A DNA stretch of 64,000 nucleotides, from NCBI GenBank assembly GCA_002319955.1, contig DCJS01000029.1, forward strand, positions 25,637 through 89,636, in the 5' to 3' direction. The position numbers and the translations under genes were made by a program. The notes below the pieces were generated by a model that was not told where the DNA came from, ran no database searches, and worked only from the letters and a program-made list of their open reading frames with translations. The stretch comes from Flavobacteriales bacterium UBA1694 (GTDB lineage Bacteria; Bacteroidota; Bacteroidia; Flavobacteriales; Weeksellaceae). This document shows, in pieces, positions 8,788 through 17,141 of the stretch (the first letter of the stretch is position 1; each line of letters starts with the position of its first letter).

Positions 8788-10413
8788 ATGGCTAAAGAAA
8801 TAAAATTCGACATTGAATCAAGAGACGCGTTAAAAAGAGGGGTAGATGCCCTAGCAAACGCCGTAAAAGTAACTCTAGGTCCAAAAGGTAGAAACGTTGT
8901 AATTGAAAAAGCATTCGGTGCCCCACACGTCACTAAAGACGGGGTTTCTGTAGCAAAAGAAATCGAACTTGAAGACCGAGTAGAAAACCTAGGCGCACAG
9001 ATGGTAAAAGAAGTAGCTTCTAAAACCAACGATATCGCTGGAGACGGAACGACGACGGCTACCGTACTTGCTCAAGCAATCGTGCGTGAAGGACTTAAAA
9101 ACGTTGCTGCCGGTGCAAATCCAATGGATTTAAAAAGAGGAATCGACAAGGCAGTAACTAGCGTGGTTGAGAATCTTAAATCTCAATCTCAAGAAGTTGG
9201 TGAAGCCGCTGAGAAAATCAAGCAAGTAGCTTCTATTTCTGCAAACAACGACGATACAATCGGTGCTCTTATCGCTGAGGCATTTGGAAAAGTTGGAAAA
9301 GAAGGCGTTATTACTGTAGAAGAAGCTAAAGGAACGGATACCACGGTAGACGTTGTAGAAGGAATGCAGTTTGACAGAGGATTCCAATCCCCTTACTTTG
9401 TGACCAATTCAGAAAAGATGGTTACGGAACTTGAAAACCCATACATCTTACTTGTAGAGAAGAAAATTTCTTCAATGAAAGAACTTCTTCCAGTTCTAGA
9501 ACCAGTAGCTCAAGCTGGAAAATCACTTCTAATTATCTCTGAGGAGGTAGACGGAGAAGCCCTTGCAACTTTAGTTGTAAACAAACTAAGAGGCTCACTT
9601 AAAATTGCTGCTGTAAAAGCACCAGGATTTGGCGACCGTAGAAAAGCAATGCTTGAAGATATCGCTATTTTAACTGGTGGTCAAGTAATCTCTGAGGAGA
9701 GAGGCTTCACCATGGAGAATGCAACTCTAGAGATGCTTGGAACTGCAGAAAAAGTAACCATTGATAAAGACAACACTATTATCGTAAATGGTGGTGGAGA
9801 CCAAGCTCTGATTAAAGGCCGCGTCGGTCAAATCAAAGCACAGATGGAAAACACAACTTCAGACTACGATAGAGAAAAACTACAAGAACGTCTTGCAAAA
9901 TTAGCAGGAGGAGTTGCAGTACTTTACGTTGGAGCCGCTTCCGAAGTGGAAATGAAAGAAAAGAAAGACCGTGTAGACGATGCCCTTCATGCCACTAGAG
10001 CAGCTGTAGAAGAAGGTATCGTTCCTGGAGGTGGTGTTGCATTAGTAAGAAGTATCGCGGCACTAAGCGATCTAACTGCTGAAAACCCAGACCAATTAAC
10101 CGGTATTAAAATCGTTAAAAGAGCGATTGAAGAGCCATTAAGACAAATCGTTGCCAATGCAGGTGGTGAAGGCTCTGTGGTTGTTGCAAAAGTTTCAGAA
10201 GGAAAAGGCGATTTCGGATTCAACGCAAAAAATGACACTTACGTCAATATGTTTGAAGCGGGAATTATCGACCCTACAAAGGTTGTACGTGTTGCCCTTG
10301 AAAATGCGGCCTCTGTTGCTGGAATGCTCCTAACCACTGAGTGTGTGATTACAGAATCTAAAAAAGACGAACCTCAAATGCCAATGGGCGGAGGAATGCC
10401 AGGGATGATGTAA
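8788..10413 (+). CDS. groL: Chaperonin GroEL
   Basis: A 541-residue group I chaperonin of standard length. It has the ATP-binding LGPKGRNVV and AGDGTTTATVLAQ motifs in the equatorial domain, an apical domain with DRGFQSPYF, and the glycine- and methionine-rich C-terminal tail (GGGMPGMM). It forms the tetradecameric folding chamber closed by GroES. It is encoded just after groS with a hairpin terminator behind it, so the two make a typical two-gene operon. Nothing departs from the family. Confidence 0.98.
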   Translation: MAKEIKFDIESRDALKRGVDALANAVKVTLGPKGRNVVIEKAFGAPHVTKDGVSVAKEIELEDRVENLGAQMVKEVASKTNDIAGDGTTTATVLAQAIVREGLKNVAAGANPMDLKRGIDKAVTSVVENLKSQSQEVGEAAEKIKQVASISANNDDTIGALIAEAFGKVGKEGVITVEEAKGTDTTVDVVEGMQFDRGFQSPYFVTNSEKMVTELENPYILLVEKKISSMKELLPVLEPVAQAGKSLLIISEEVDGEALATLVVNKLRGSLKIAAVKAPGFGDRRKAMLEDIAILTGGQVISEERGFTMENATLEMLGTAEKVTIDKDNTIIVNGGGDQALIKGRVGQIKAQMENTTSDYDREKLQERLAKLAGGVAVLYVGAASEVEMKEKKDRVDDALHATRAAVEEGIVPGGGVALVRSIAALSDLTAENPDQLTGIKIVKRAIEEPLRQIVANAGGEGSVVVAKVSEGKGDFGFNAKNDTYVNMFEAGIIDPTKVVRVALENAASVAGMLLTTECVITESKKDEPQMPMGGGMPGMM

Positions 10414-10445
10414 GACTCTCTACAGGCATTAGTTTACCTAATACC

Positions 10446-10479
10446 AAAGCGGCGGTTTCTTTTTAGAGACCGCCGCTTT
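10446..10479 (+). terminator. Terminator of the groES-groEL operon
   Basis: GC-rich stem AAAGCGGCGGT pairing with ACCGCCGCTTT, extended inward by a TTTCT/AGAGA-type pairing, and followed by T residues. It starts 33 bases after groEL. Confidence 0.85.
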
Positions 10480-10544
10480 TATGTTCTATCCCTAATAAAG
10501 TAGATATTCCTATCTTTAGAGGGTCTAAACAAAACTTTTTCACC

Positions 10545-11096
10545 ATGAAAATTGGCAAACCTTTTAGCGAACTTACAAGCAAAGAAGCGTATTTCCTAGT
10601 CATTCAGAATCACAAATCGTATTCAGACTTCAATACCTTAGGACTGTACCGCTCATTGCTGGAGAACACCCATCTAACGATAAGCGAGCTTCTTGAAGTA
10701 AGAGCCCAATGCCATGAGCAGTTCGAAAAAACATTTGAATTTCTTCAACTTAAGGATCCAAGGACCTACATGGGAGTCGTGACTCTTGGGCTGGATTTAA
10801 ACCAAAGTGAAAAGCAGGCCCTTTGGGAGCAAGTGCGCGATAATCAGCAGAAAATCTTAAAAGAAAAGAAACTGGGGCATCGAAACTTTGGAACGTATTC
10901 TAGGCATGAATGTGGACTTCCCTACTGCACCTTAGACGGTCTGATGGTAAGACAAAATTCTGTACTCACTCGCAGTGGCATTTGTTTTCAAAGCGACGAA
11001 AATAAAGATGAAAAAGTCGAAAAATCAATTCGACTAAAAAAAGAGCAGCGGTCATTCAAACAAAATAGAAACTCCACAGACCAAGACTTTTACTAA
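10545..11096 (+). CDS. Conserved hypothetical protein with a His/Cys motif
   Basis: A 183-residue soluble protein with no signal peptide or membrane segment. The first 110 residues look mainly helical. Residues 112-128 hold HRNFGTYSRHECGLPYC, with Cys123 and Cys128, and Cys147 follows; this may be a small metal or redox site. The C-terminal 30 residues are highly charged and probably disordered. I recall similar proteins, with the same HRNFG and Cys pattern, in Chryseobacterium-type genomes but know no function. It stands alone: a terminator precedes it and the next gene is convergent, 29 bases away. Confidence 0.7.
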   Translation: MKIGKPFSELTSKEAYFLVIQNHKSYSDFNTLGLYRSLLENTHLTISELLEVRAQCHEQFEKTFEFLQLKDPRTYMGVVTLGLDLNQSEKQALWEQVRDNQQKILKEKKLGHRNFGTYSRHECGLPYCTLDGLMVRQNSVLTRSGICFQSDENKDEKVEKSIRLKKEQRSFKQNRNSTDQDFY

Positions 11097-11125
11097 GTCT
11101 TAAACTTTTCAAACCCGAAGGAACC

Positions 11126-12868
11126 TTACCCCTCACTGGACGGATTTCTTAGCTGACCTTTATACAAGTTTGAATAGAACCCGCCTAGTCCTAAGAGCTC
11201 CTCATGAGTACCCTGCTCGACGATAAGTCCAGAATCCATAACCAAAATTTTATCCGCTTTTTGAATCGTCGAAAGGCGGTGTGCAATAATAATTGAGGTT
11301 CGGTTTTGCGTGATTTTTTCAGTCGCCCGTTGAATCAGTTTTTCACTTTGCTGATCAATGGACGAGGTCGCTTCATCGAGAATAAGAATTTTAGGATCGG
11401 ATAAGTAGGCTCGTAAAAAGGACAGAAGCTGCCTTTGACCAAGGGAGATCGAACTGCCTCTTTCGCTCACCACAAAGTCATAGCCATTAGGCAGCTGGCG
11501 AATAAAGTCATCCACCTCAATCTCCTTCGCGGCCCGTTCCACTTTTTCTCTTGTGACTTCTTTATCGCCAAAAGCTAAATTTTCGTAGATACTCTCATGA
11601 AAGAGAAAGACGTCCTGCAGAACCACACCCAGGTGGGCTCGTAAGTTATAGAGTTCATAATCTTCTAGCGCAACTCCATCGATAAGAATTTCGCCCGAAT
11701 TGCGGTCGTATAAACGGGTGAGCAGGCTAATAATGGTGGATTTCCCAGCACCGGTCGCCCCCACGATGGCCACGCTTTCCCCGGGCATCACTTTAAAGCT
11801 AATGCCTTTAAGGACTTCCTGCTTTTCATCGTAAGAAAAATGGACGTCTTTAAATTCAATCTCGCCCTGGAAATGGCTTTTGCTAACCGTTCCCGTATTT
11901 GCCATCGCTAAATCCTGATCGATTAAACCAAGCACACGCTCAGCCCCGACAATACCCCTTTGAATATTATTGAACCGGTCTGCAATCTGCCGTAGCGGAC
12001 GAATAAGCATCGAAATGTACTGGATAAAAGCAATGACTACCCCAGCCGTAATGGTAATATACCCGCCGTAGAAAAGCACAAACCCAATAAACAAAGACGA
12101 AATTAGCTCCACCACTGGAAAGAAGAGCGAAAAAATAAAAACGGTGCGTAGAAGGGCACTCTTTAGCGTTTCATTTATAGACACGAATTTGGCCTCTTCC
12201 TGCTTCTGGCGGTTAAATACTTGAATGAGTTGCATCCCTGCCAAACGTTCCTGAACAAAAGAGTTCTGATTCGCCGTCCACGTTCTTTCATCGCCAAACG
12301 CCTTTTTAAGCCTCTTTTGGAAAAAGCGCGTGATCACAACCATTAGAGGAAGAATTGCGATGGAAATATAACTCAAATGGGCGTTGGTATTGAACATCAT
12401 CACAAGGACGAAAACAATACGCAGAATATCGCCAAACACCATCAAAAAACCATCGGTATAGACTGTGGCGATGGTTTCAACATCGCCCACCGCGCGCGTC
12501 ACCAACTGCCCGATCGGTGTCTTATCGAAAAACGAGGTTTTAAAGTAAAGAAGTTTATTATAGAGGGTTTCGCGAATATCTCGGATGACGTTTTGGGAAA
12601 TAAAATTCGAAAAGTAAACAAGGAAAAAATTAAGGAAAGTTTCCATAAACACAAGGCCGACCAGCCAATAAATGTGTTTCATCATTAATCCTTTATCCCC
12701 CAATTTAATGATGTCATTATCGACGATTTGCATCGTTAGGTAGGGACGAAAGGTCGAGGTCACAGACAACAGAATCGAAACCACCAGGGCAAATATAAAC
12801 CACGAGCGGAATTTCATGCCAATCATAAAAAGGCGCTTAATAATGGTTCCAGTCGAGGGTTTAGTCAT
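11126..12868 (-). CDS. ABC exporter half-transporter (MsbA/multidrug type)
   Basis: A 580-residue fusion of a six-helix transmembrane domain (residues about 1-310) and an ATPase domain. The ATPase has Walker A GATGAGKST, signature SLGQRQ, Walker B ILILDEATSSID and the switch histidine in IIAHRLS. As a homodimer it would use ATP to move lipid or a hydrophobic compound out across the inner membrane; the substrate cannot be read from the sequence. The order of domains and length match the MsbA/LmrA group. It lies 190 bases downstream of truA on the same strand; that gap shows no recognisable element. Confidence 0.9.
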   Translation of the reverse strand: MTKPSTGTIIKRLFMIGMKFRSWFIFALVVSILLSVTSTFRPYLTMQIVDNDIIKLGDKGLMMKHIYWLVGLVFMETFLNFFLVYFSNFISQNVIRDIRETLYNKLLYFKTSFFDKTPIGQLVTRAVGDVETIATVYTDGFLMVFGDILRIVFVLVMMFNTNAHLSYISIAILPLMVVITRFFQKRLKKAFGDERTWTANQNSFVQERLAGMQLIQVFNRQKQEEAKFVSINETLKSALLRTVFIFSLFFPVVELISSLFIGFVLFYGGYITITAGVVIAFIQYISMLIRPLRQIADRFNNIQRGIVGAERVLGLIDQDLAMANTGTVSKSHFQGEIEFKDVHFSYDEKQEVLKGISFKVMPGESVAIVGATGAGKSTIISLLTRLYDRNSGEILIDGVALEDYELYNLRAHLGVVLQDVFLFHESIYENLAFGDKEVTREKVERAAKEIEVDDFIRQLPNGYDFVVSERGSSISLGQRQLLSFLRAYLSDPKILILDEATSSIDQQSEKLIQRATEKITQNRTSIIIAHRLSTIQKADKILVMDSGLIVEQGTHEELLGLGGFYSNLYKGQLRNPSSEG

Positions 12869-13058
12869 AGGAGTTTAAAATAGTTTCGTAGTAAATTACC
12901 GCAGACAAATTTACGGAATGTTTCATAGATAGACCTCTATTCTTTTTAGAAAGGCTCCGATGGAATCACTTTTCGCATCCGGTCTTTTTGGCCAGTCTGC
13001 CAGTCTCTACCCTAGATACTTTACGCGGCAGGGCAAAATGGGCAGTCATTCTAACGCG

Positions 13059-13811
13059 CTAGTTATCAACGCGTAAAAAGCCCCAATCATAGCCCACATC
13101 GACGAGATAAAGGCCGTGAGCTGGCGCAGAGGTTCCAGCTCTATTTCGGTTTTTACTTTCAATAATATCGTGCACATCCTCAGGCTTAATTTTTCCAATT
13201 CCAACCTCGAGCAGGGTTCCGACAATAGCGCGAACCATGTTTCGAAGGAATCGGTTTGCACTTATTGTAAAGACGAGCTGACTTCCCTCTTTTGTCCACT
13301 GCGCTTTAAAAATGGTACAAATGAAGGTCTTATTATCGGCACCGACTTTTGCAAAGCTTTCAAACTCCGTATAGGCCATTAAAAGTTTCGCAGCTCGATT
13401 CATGCTTTCAATATCTAACGGACGCAGATAAAATTGGTAGGCCGTATCGATTGAAAACGGGTCTTTTACTAGGGAAACATGGTACTCATATGTACGGTAC
13501 GTGGCATCAAACCGGGCATGCGCGCGGGGCTGAACCTGGAAAAGTTCCGTAATACAAAGGTCATTCGGTAAAAACCGATTCAAGCGGTGAACTAACTCCT
13601 GGCTGACGATGGCCTCAGAGTCAAAGTGCGCAAACATACGTCTAGCGTGAACGCCAGTGTCGGTTCGCCCTGCCCCTGTGATGGCTATTTTTTCGCGCAG
13701 AAGGGTTGAAAGCGCCTTTTCAAGCACTTCCTGCACCGAGATTTCTCGGGGCTGAATTTGATAGCCAAAATAGTTTTTTCCAAAATAGGAAAACTCAATA
13801 AAATATCTCAA
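13059..13811 (-). CDS. truA: tRNA pseudouridine synthase A
   Basis: A 250-residue enzyme that makes pseudouridine at positions 38-40 of the tRNA anticodon arm. The catalytic aspartate is D51 in GAGRTDTGVHA, and the FLRNMVRAIVG and GTSAPAHGLYL motifs are present. The open frame continues 59 codons further upstream, but that extension overlaps the divergent phosphoesterase gene and is not family-like. TTG at 13811-13809, giving LRYFIEFSYFGKNYFGYQ, matches where homologues begin. A -7 motif TATTTTTG on this strand (13837-13830) lies 19 bases upstream and supports that start. Confidence 0.92.
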   Translation of the reverse strand: MRYFIEFSYFGKNYFGYQIQPREISVQEVLEKALSTLLREKIAITGAGRTDTGVHARRMFAHFDSEAIVSQELVHRLNRFLPNDLCITELFQVQPRAHARFDATYRTYEYHVSLVKDPFSIDTAYQFYLRPLDIESMNRAAKLLMAYTEFESFAKVGADNKTFICTIFKAQWTKEGSQLVFTISANRFLRNMVRAIVGTLLEVGIGKIKPEDVHDIIESKNRNRAGTSAPAHGLYLVDVGYDWGFLRVDN

Positions 13812-13816
13812 TTTCG

Positions 13817-13837
13817 TATGTTTGCAGTGCAAAAATA
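13817..13837. promoter_or_regulatory. Interleaved divergent -7 elements for truA and the YfcE-type gene
   Basis: Plus-strand TATGTTTG (13817-13824) and minus-strand TATTTTTG (13837-13830) both match TAnnTTTG and lie within the 32 bases between two divergent start codons. Each predicted start of transcription would fall near or inside the other element. No clear TTTG -33 box is seen for either. Confidence 0.5.
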
Positions 13838-13843
13838 AACCAT

Positions 13844-14359
13844 TTGAAGAAAATACTCTTACTTTCTGACACGCATTCTTATATCGATGAGCGCATTTTG
13901 CACTACGCGGGGCAAGCCGATGAAATCTGGCATGCGGGGGATTTCGGAAACCTAGAGGTTTTTGAGGCGTTGGAGTCCAAAAAACCACTTCGCGCAGTCT
14001 ATGGAAACATCGATGGGAGCGAAATCCGCAGCCGCTGCTCGGAGGTGCTCTCGTTTAACTGCGAAGGCCTGGACGTTTTGATGGTTCATATTGGGGGGTA
14101 TCCTGGGCGCTACACGCCCCTTGCTAAAGAGGCTCTGAATTCTTCAAAACCGAATCTATTCATTTCGGGTCACTCCCACATTTTAAAAGTGCTGCATGAT
14201 AAAAAGTTAGCACTACTGCATCTAAACCCAGGAGCCTGCGGGCGCCAAGGCTGGCACCAAAAGCGAACCATGCTAAGTTTTGAAATTGAGAAAGGCGAGA
14301 TTAAGAACTTAGTCGTTATTGAACTTGGAAACAAAACGGAAAAGAGCAATGAAAATTAA
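13844..14359 (+). CDS. YfcE/MJ0936-type metallophosphoesterase
   Basis: A 171-residue calcineurin-like phosphoesterase of the small YfcE family. The metal ligands are all in place: D9 and H11 (SDTH), D33 (HAGDFGN), N55 (GNID), H82 (MVHIG), and H110 and H112 (GHSH). Family members hydrolyse phosphodiesters in vitro, and their cellular substrate is generally unknown. The start is TTG at 13844, giving MKKILLLSDTH, because no ATG is available in frame. It overlaps the next gene by 11 bases, so the two are translationally coupled. Confidence 0.88.
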   Translation: MKKILLLSDTHSYIDERILHYAGQADEIWHAGDFGNLEVFEALESKKPLRAVYGNIDGSEIRSRCSEVLSFNCEGLDVLMVHIGGYPGRYTPLAKEALNSSKPNLFISGHSHILKVLHDKKLALLHLNPGACGRQGWHQKRTMLSFEIEKGEIKNLVVIELGNKTEKSNEN

Positions 14360-14843
14360 CGACCGTGTGGCCCTTATCGATCAGGCGTTAGAAGGCGTCA
14401 TTACCTCCGTGCATGGCGAGTGGGTGGTCTTTAAAGACCGTCATGGCTTTACGCACAAACACCACCAATCGGAACTCGTGCCATTAGATCTTTCCCTCTA
14501 TGAGAATCTAGAAATCCGCCCAAAGAGTGAGCCCAGGAAGACCGTATCGAAAAAGCACCGCACCACCCATTTGGTCCTCGATCTTCACTTTGAGACTCTT
14601 GTAGAGAATCCCCTCGCCTATGAAAGCTTCGAGAGGCTTTTTCTTCAGAAAGAGAAGCTTTTAGAGACTTTAGAATTCTGCCGCACCCACCGACTCAAAA
14701 AACTAGAAATCATTCACGGCCTTGGTGATGGTGTGCTTCAAAAACTCGTGTATGATACATTAGAAAATGCAGTGGATTTAGAGTTTCATAACACACAGAT
14801 TCTCCACCATCAGTCGGCCAGCATAATGGTCTATTGGACTTAA
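14349..14843 (+). CDS. Smr-domain protein (MutS2 C-terminal-like)
   Basis: A 164-residue protein. Residues 1-50 form a small beta-rich domain (MKINDRVALIDQALEGVI). After a basic linker, residues about 75-164 form an Smr domain with LDLHFE and the HGLGDGVLQ motif. Smr domains bind or nick nucleic acids, and stand-alone versions in bacteria are implicated in mRNA cleavage at stalled ribosomes or in DNA repair. The start is ATG 14349, overlapping the stop of the preceding gene; an upstream in-frame TTG at 14319 is less likely. It appears cotranscribed with the phosphoesterase. Confidence 0.8.
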   Translation: MKINDRVALIDQALEGVITSVHGEWVVFKDRHGFTHKHHQSELVPLDLSLYENLEIRPKSEPRKTVSKKHRTTHLVLDLHFETLVENPLAYESFERLFLQKEKLLETLEFCRTHRLKKLEIIHGLGDGVLQKLVYDTLENAVDLEFHNTQILHHQSASIMVYWT

Positions 14844-14930
14844 ACTCCCAAAAGCATTGCCTTCCCAGGGCTTCAAAAACCGCCTTTTTCAAATGCCGAT
14901 TTATTTTAATAAATTTGCCCCTTACAAGCG

Positions 14931-15644
14931 ATGGAAAACCTCAGATTACTAATCTCCAAAGACCAGCTGCATTCCCAGACCCTAAGTGCGAAAAAAGTGC
15001 TCGAGGAAAAGGTTTTCAGTATAGACCCACAAACCCCGGGAGACTCTTTTTTAGAGCCTCTAAATTTGCTTTTAACTAAGCCTTACAAAGAGATTGAGGT
15101 CTATTCCGCTTTAAACCATTTCACCCTAATGCCAGAGGGCTTTCAGATGCATGAACTGGGACTTGATCTTCTAGCTTACAATGCTTCGCTGGAAAAAGAT
15201 AAGGAAGAACTTATGCTAGCCGTGAACAAGAAGTACGGCGTTCAGTTCTACTACACTTTCCCAAAAGACTTATACCACGCCTTAAAGACCGAAAACCGGA
15301 GTCCGAAATTCAATTTTTCAGGAGAAAAATTTTTGAATCAGATCACCGTTAAAAAACCCAAAGAGGTTCATATCCATCTCTATCAAAACCAATGCGAGTT
15401 TTTTGCTTTTGAAAATAAGAAAATTAGTCTTTACAACCATTTAGACCTAAGTTCTGAAGTTGATTTTTTATACTTCATTCTTTTTACTTTAAGCAAAATA
15501 AACTTCTCACTGCGTGAAACGCGTTTCCACATTTATGGGGAAACCACCCAAAACGAGACCTTTATATCGGAGCTAAATAAATTTGCGACGCATTTAAAGA
15601 TTCAATTCGATAACGTTCCAAAACGGAACTTTATTTTAAATTAA
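14931..15644 (+). CDS. DUF3822 family protein
   Basis: A 237-residue soluble protein of a Bacteroidota-specific family. DUF3822 members resemble actin-like ATPases of the PilM/FtsA type in predicted fold, but no nucleotide-binding motif is convincing here. The family is commonly encoded directly upstream of rsmD, as it is here (18-base gap), suggesting a shared operon with no known functional link. A -7 motif TAAATTTG at 14910-14917 lies 13 bases before the ATG, so the leader would be very short. Confidence 0.72.
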   Translation: MENLRLLISKDQLHSQTLSAKKVLEEKVFSIDPQTPGDSFLEPLNLLLTKPYKEIEVYSALNHFTLMPEGFQMHELGLDLLAYNASLEKDKEELMLAVNKKYGVQFYYTFPKDLYHALKTENRSPKFNFSGEKFLNQITVKKPKEVHIHLYQNQCEFFAFENKKISLYNHLDLSSEVDFLYFILFTLSKINFSLRETRFHIYGETTQNETFISELNKFATHLKIQFDNVPKRNFILN

Positions 15645-15662
15645 CTTCCTTAGACTTAACTG

Positions 15663-16253
15663 ATGTTTAGAATTATCGCCGGACGCTGGAAAGGCAAACG
15701 AATTGCAGCGCCAAAACATTTTGAGGTCCGTCCTACCACGGATTTCGCCAAAGAAGCGCTCTTTAGCATCATTGACCACCGTCACGATTTAGAATTTCTT
15801 TCGGTTCTCGATTTGTTTGCGGGAATTGGCTCTATTTCATTCGAATTCGCTTCGCGTGATTGCAAGGACATTACAGCTGTTGAGCTCAATCCAAAGCACT
15901 GTGCCTTTATAAACACAACGGCGGCCGAGCTTGACATGGCCCTTCAAATAAATGTGGTAAGAGCTGATGTGTATGAGTTCTTAAAAAAGAACCGAAGTAA
16001 AAAGCAGTTTGATATGATTTTTTCGGATGCCCCTTTCGATACCACTGAGGAGCCTCAGTATCAAAAGCTTATTGAACTCGTACTCCATGGAGAGTTTTTA
16101 AAGCCAGGAGGAAGTTTCATTCTTGAGCATCCGTCCCGTCTCAAACTTTCTCACCCCCAAATCGTGGAAAGTAGAAAGTATGGAAACCTGACGTTTTCCT
16201 TTATAGAAAAGCCAGAAGTAAATTCCGATACCGCGCTCCTTACAGAGGTCTAA
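15663..16253 (+). CDS. rsmD: RsmD-type 16S rRNA (guanine-N2) methyltransferase
   Basis: A 196-residue class I methyltransferase that should methylate G966 of 16S rRNA using S-adenosylmethionine. The N-terminal FRIIAGRWKGKRI and RPTTDFAKEALFSII motifs and the SAM-binding LDLFAGIGSISFE are characteristic. The catalytic motif, usually (N/D)-P-P-(F/Y), reads D122-A-P-F125 here, with alanine for the first proline. Its stop lies inside the 3' end of the convergent murI gene (14-base tail-to-tail overlap). Confidence 0.9.
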   Translation: MFRIIAGRWKGKRIAAPKHFEVRPTTDFAKEALFSIIDHRHDLEFLSVLDLFAGIGSISFEFASRDCKDITAVELNPKHCAFINTTAAELDMALQINVVRADVYEFLKKNRSKKQFDMIFSDAPFDTTEEPQYQKLIELVLHGEFLKPGGSFILEHPSRLKLSHPQIVESRKYGNLTFSFIEKPEVNSDTALLTEV

Positions 16254-17076
16254 GCTCTAGGGGAATTGCATTCCCAAAGATCTTTTTTGAAATCTTCTCG
16301 AAATTTTTCGTGATGTCTGAGACGTAGAAATGGTACTCCGGATTTAGGTTCTGGGTATTGACTAGGTGGTTGGACTCTAAAATAAATTTGAGTTGCCCGA
16401 CGACAATACTTGGGGAATCGATGATTCGCACCCGGTTTCCATAGAACTGCTTAATTTCTTCTAAAAGCAGTGGGTAATGGGTACACCCTAAAATCAACGT
16501 TTCAATATTCTTCAGCTTGCTATGGCTTAAATAATTGTATATAATGGCGCTGGTAATAGGATGGTTTCTAAACCCTTCCTCAATGGCCGGAACCATTAAA
16601 GGGGTTGCGAGTTCATCCACATGGATGAATTTATTATGGTGTCGAATACTTTTGCGGTAAATTCCTGAACTCACGGTAGCTTTGGTCGCAATAACACCCA
16701 CATTCGTATGAATCTCAAAAGCCACTTTCTCAGCCACGGGATTGATCACATCAATCACGGGCACGCGGCCCGCCACAAGTTCCTTAATTTCTTTAAGGGC
16801 ATTCGCTGTTGCGGTATTACAGGCAACCACAATCGCTTTACATCCTTGATCCAATAAAAATTCCGTGATTTTGCTGCTGTACCCTTGAATAGCCTCCGGC
16901 GATTTATCGCCATAAGGAAGGTGTTTGGTATCCCCGTAGTAAATAAAATTTTCTTTTGGAAGGACTTTTCGAATTTCTCGAGCAACGGTGAGCCCCCCCA
17001 CGCCAGAATCAAACACCCCAATTGGCATGGACGCATCGAGATGAGAGTAATCGGGTTTTTTCGTTTTCAAAGCCAT
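16240..17076 (-). CDS. murI: Glutamate racemase
   Basis: A 278-residue enzyme that converts L- to D-glutamate for peptidoglycan. Both catalytic cysteines are seen: VVACNTATANA and LGCTHYPLLL. DSGVGGLTV near the N-terminus is the family signature. The frame can be extended to a TTG at 17091, but that codon lies inside the -7 box of a well-formed promoter, so ATG 17076 (MALKTKKPDYSHLD) is chosen. The 3' end overlaps rsmD on the other strand by 14 bases. Confidence 0.95.
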   Translation of the reverse strand: MALKTKKPDYSHLDASMPIGVFDSGVGGLTVAREIRKVLPKENFIYYGDTKHLPYGDKSPEAIQGYSSKITEFLLDQGCKAIVVACNTATANALKEIKELVAGRVPVIDVINPVAEKVAFEIHTNVGVIATKATVSSGIYRKSIRHHNKFIHVDELATPLMVPAIEEGFRNHPITSAIIYNYLSHSKLKNIETLILGCTHYPLLLEEIKQFYGNRVRIIDSPSIVVGQLKFILESNHLVNTQNLNPEYHFYVSDITKNFEKISKKIFGNAIPLELRPL

Positions 17077-17088
17077 TTTATTTTGCTG

Positions 17089-17121
17089 CAAAACTACGAA
17101 TATTATTTTGGGCTGTTCAAA
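17089..17121 (-). promoter_or_regulatory. Predicted murI promoter
   Basis: On the minus strand TTTG (17121-17118) and TAGTTTTG (17096-17089) are 21 bases apart, matching the Bacteroidota consensus. Transcription should begin around 17083, leaving only a few bases before the ATG at 17076. Confidence 0.65.
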
Positions 17122-17141
17122 ACAGAGTTCTTTTTAGGGGT

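Noticed and set aside
12377..12688. Open frame of 103 codons antisense to the ABC exporter
   Set aside because: Composition is His-rich and non-protein-like, and the exporter frame on the other strand is fully conserved.
13812..13988. N-terminal extension of truA by 59 codons
   Set aside because: The extra residues resemble no TruA, overlap the 5' end of the divergent phosphoesterase gene, and lie upstream of a plausible promoter.
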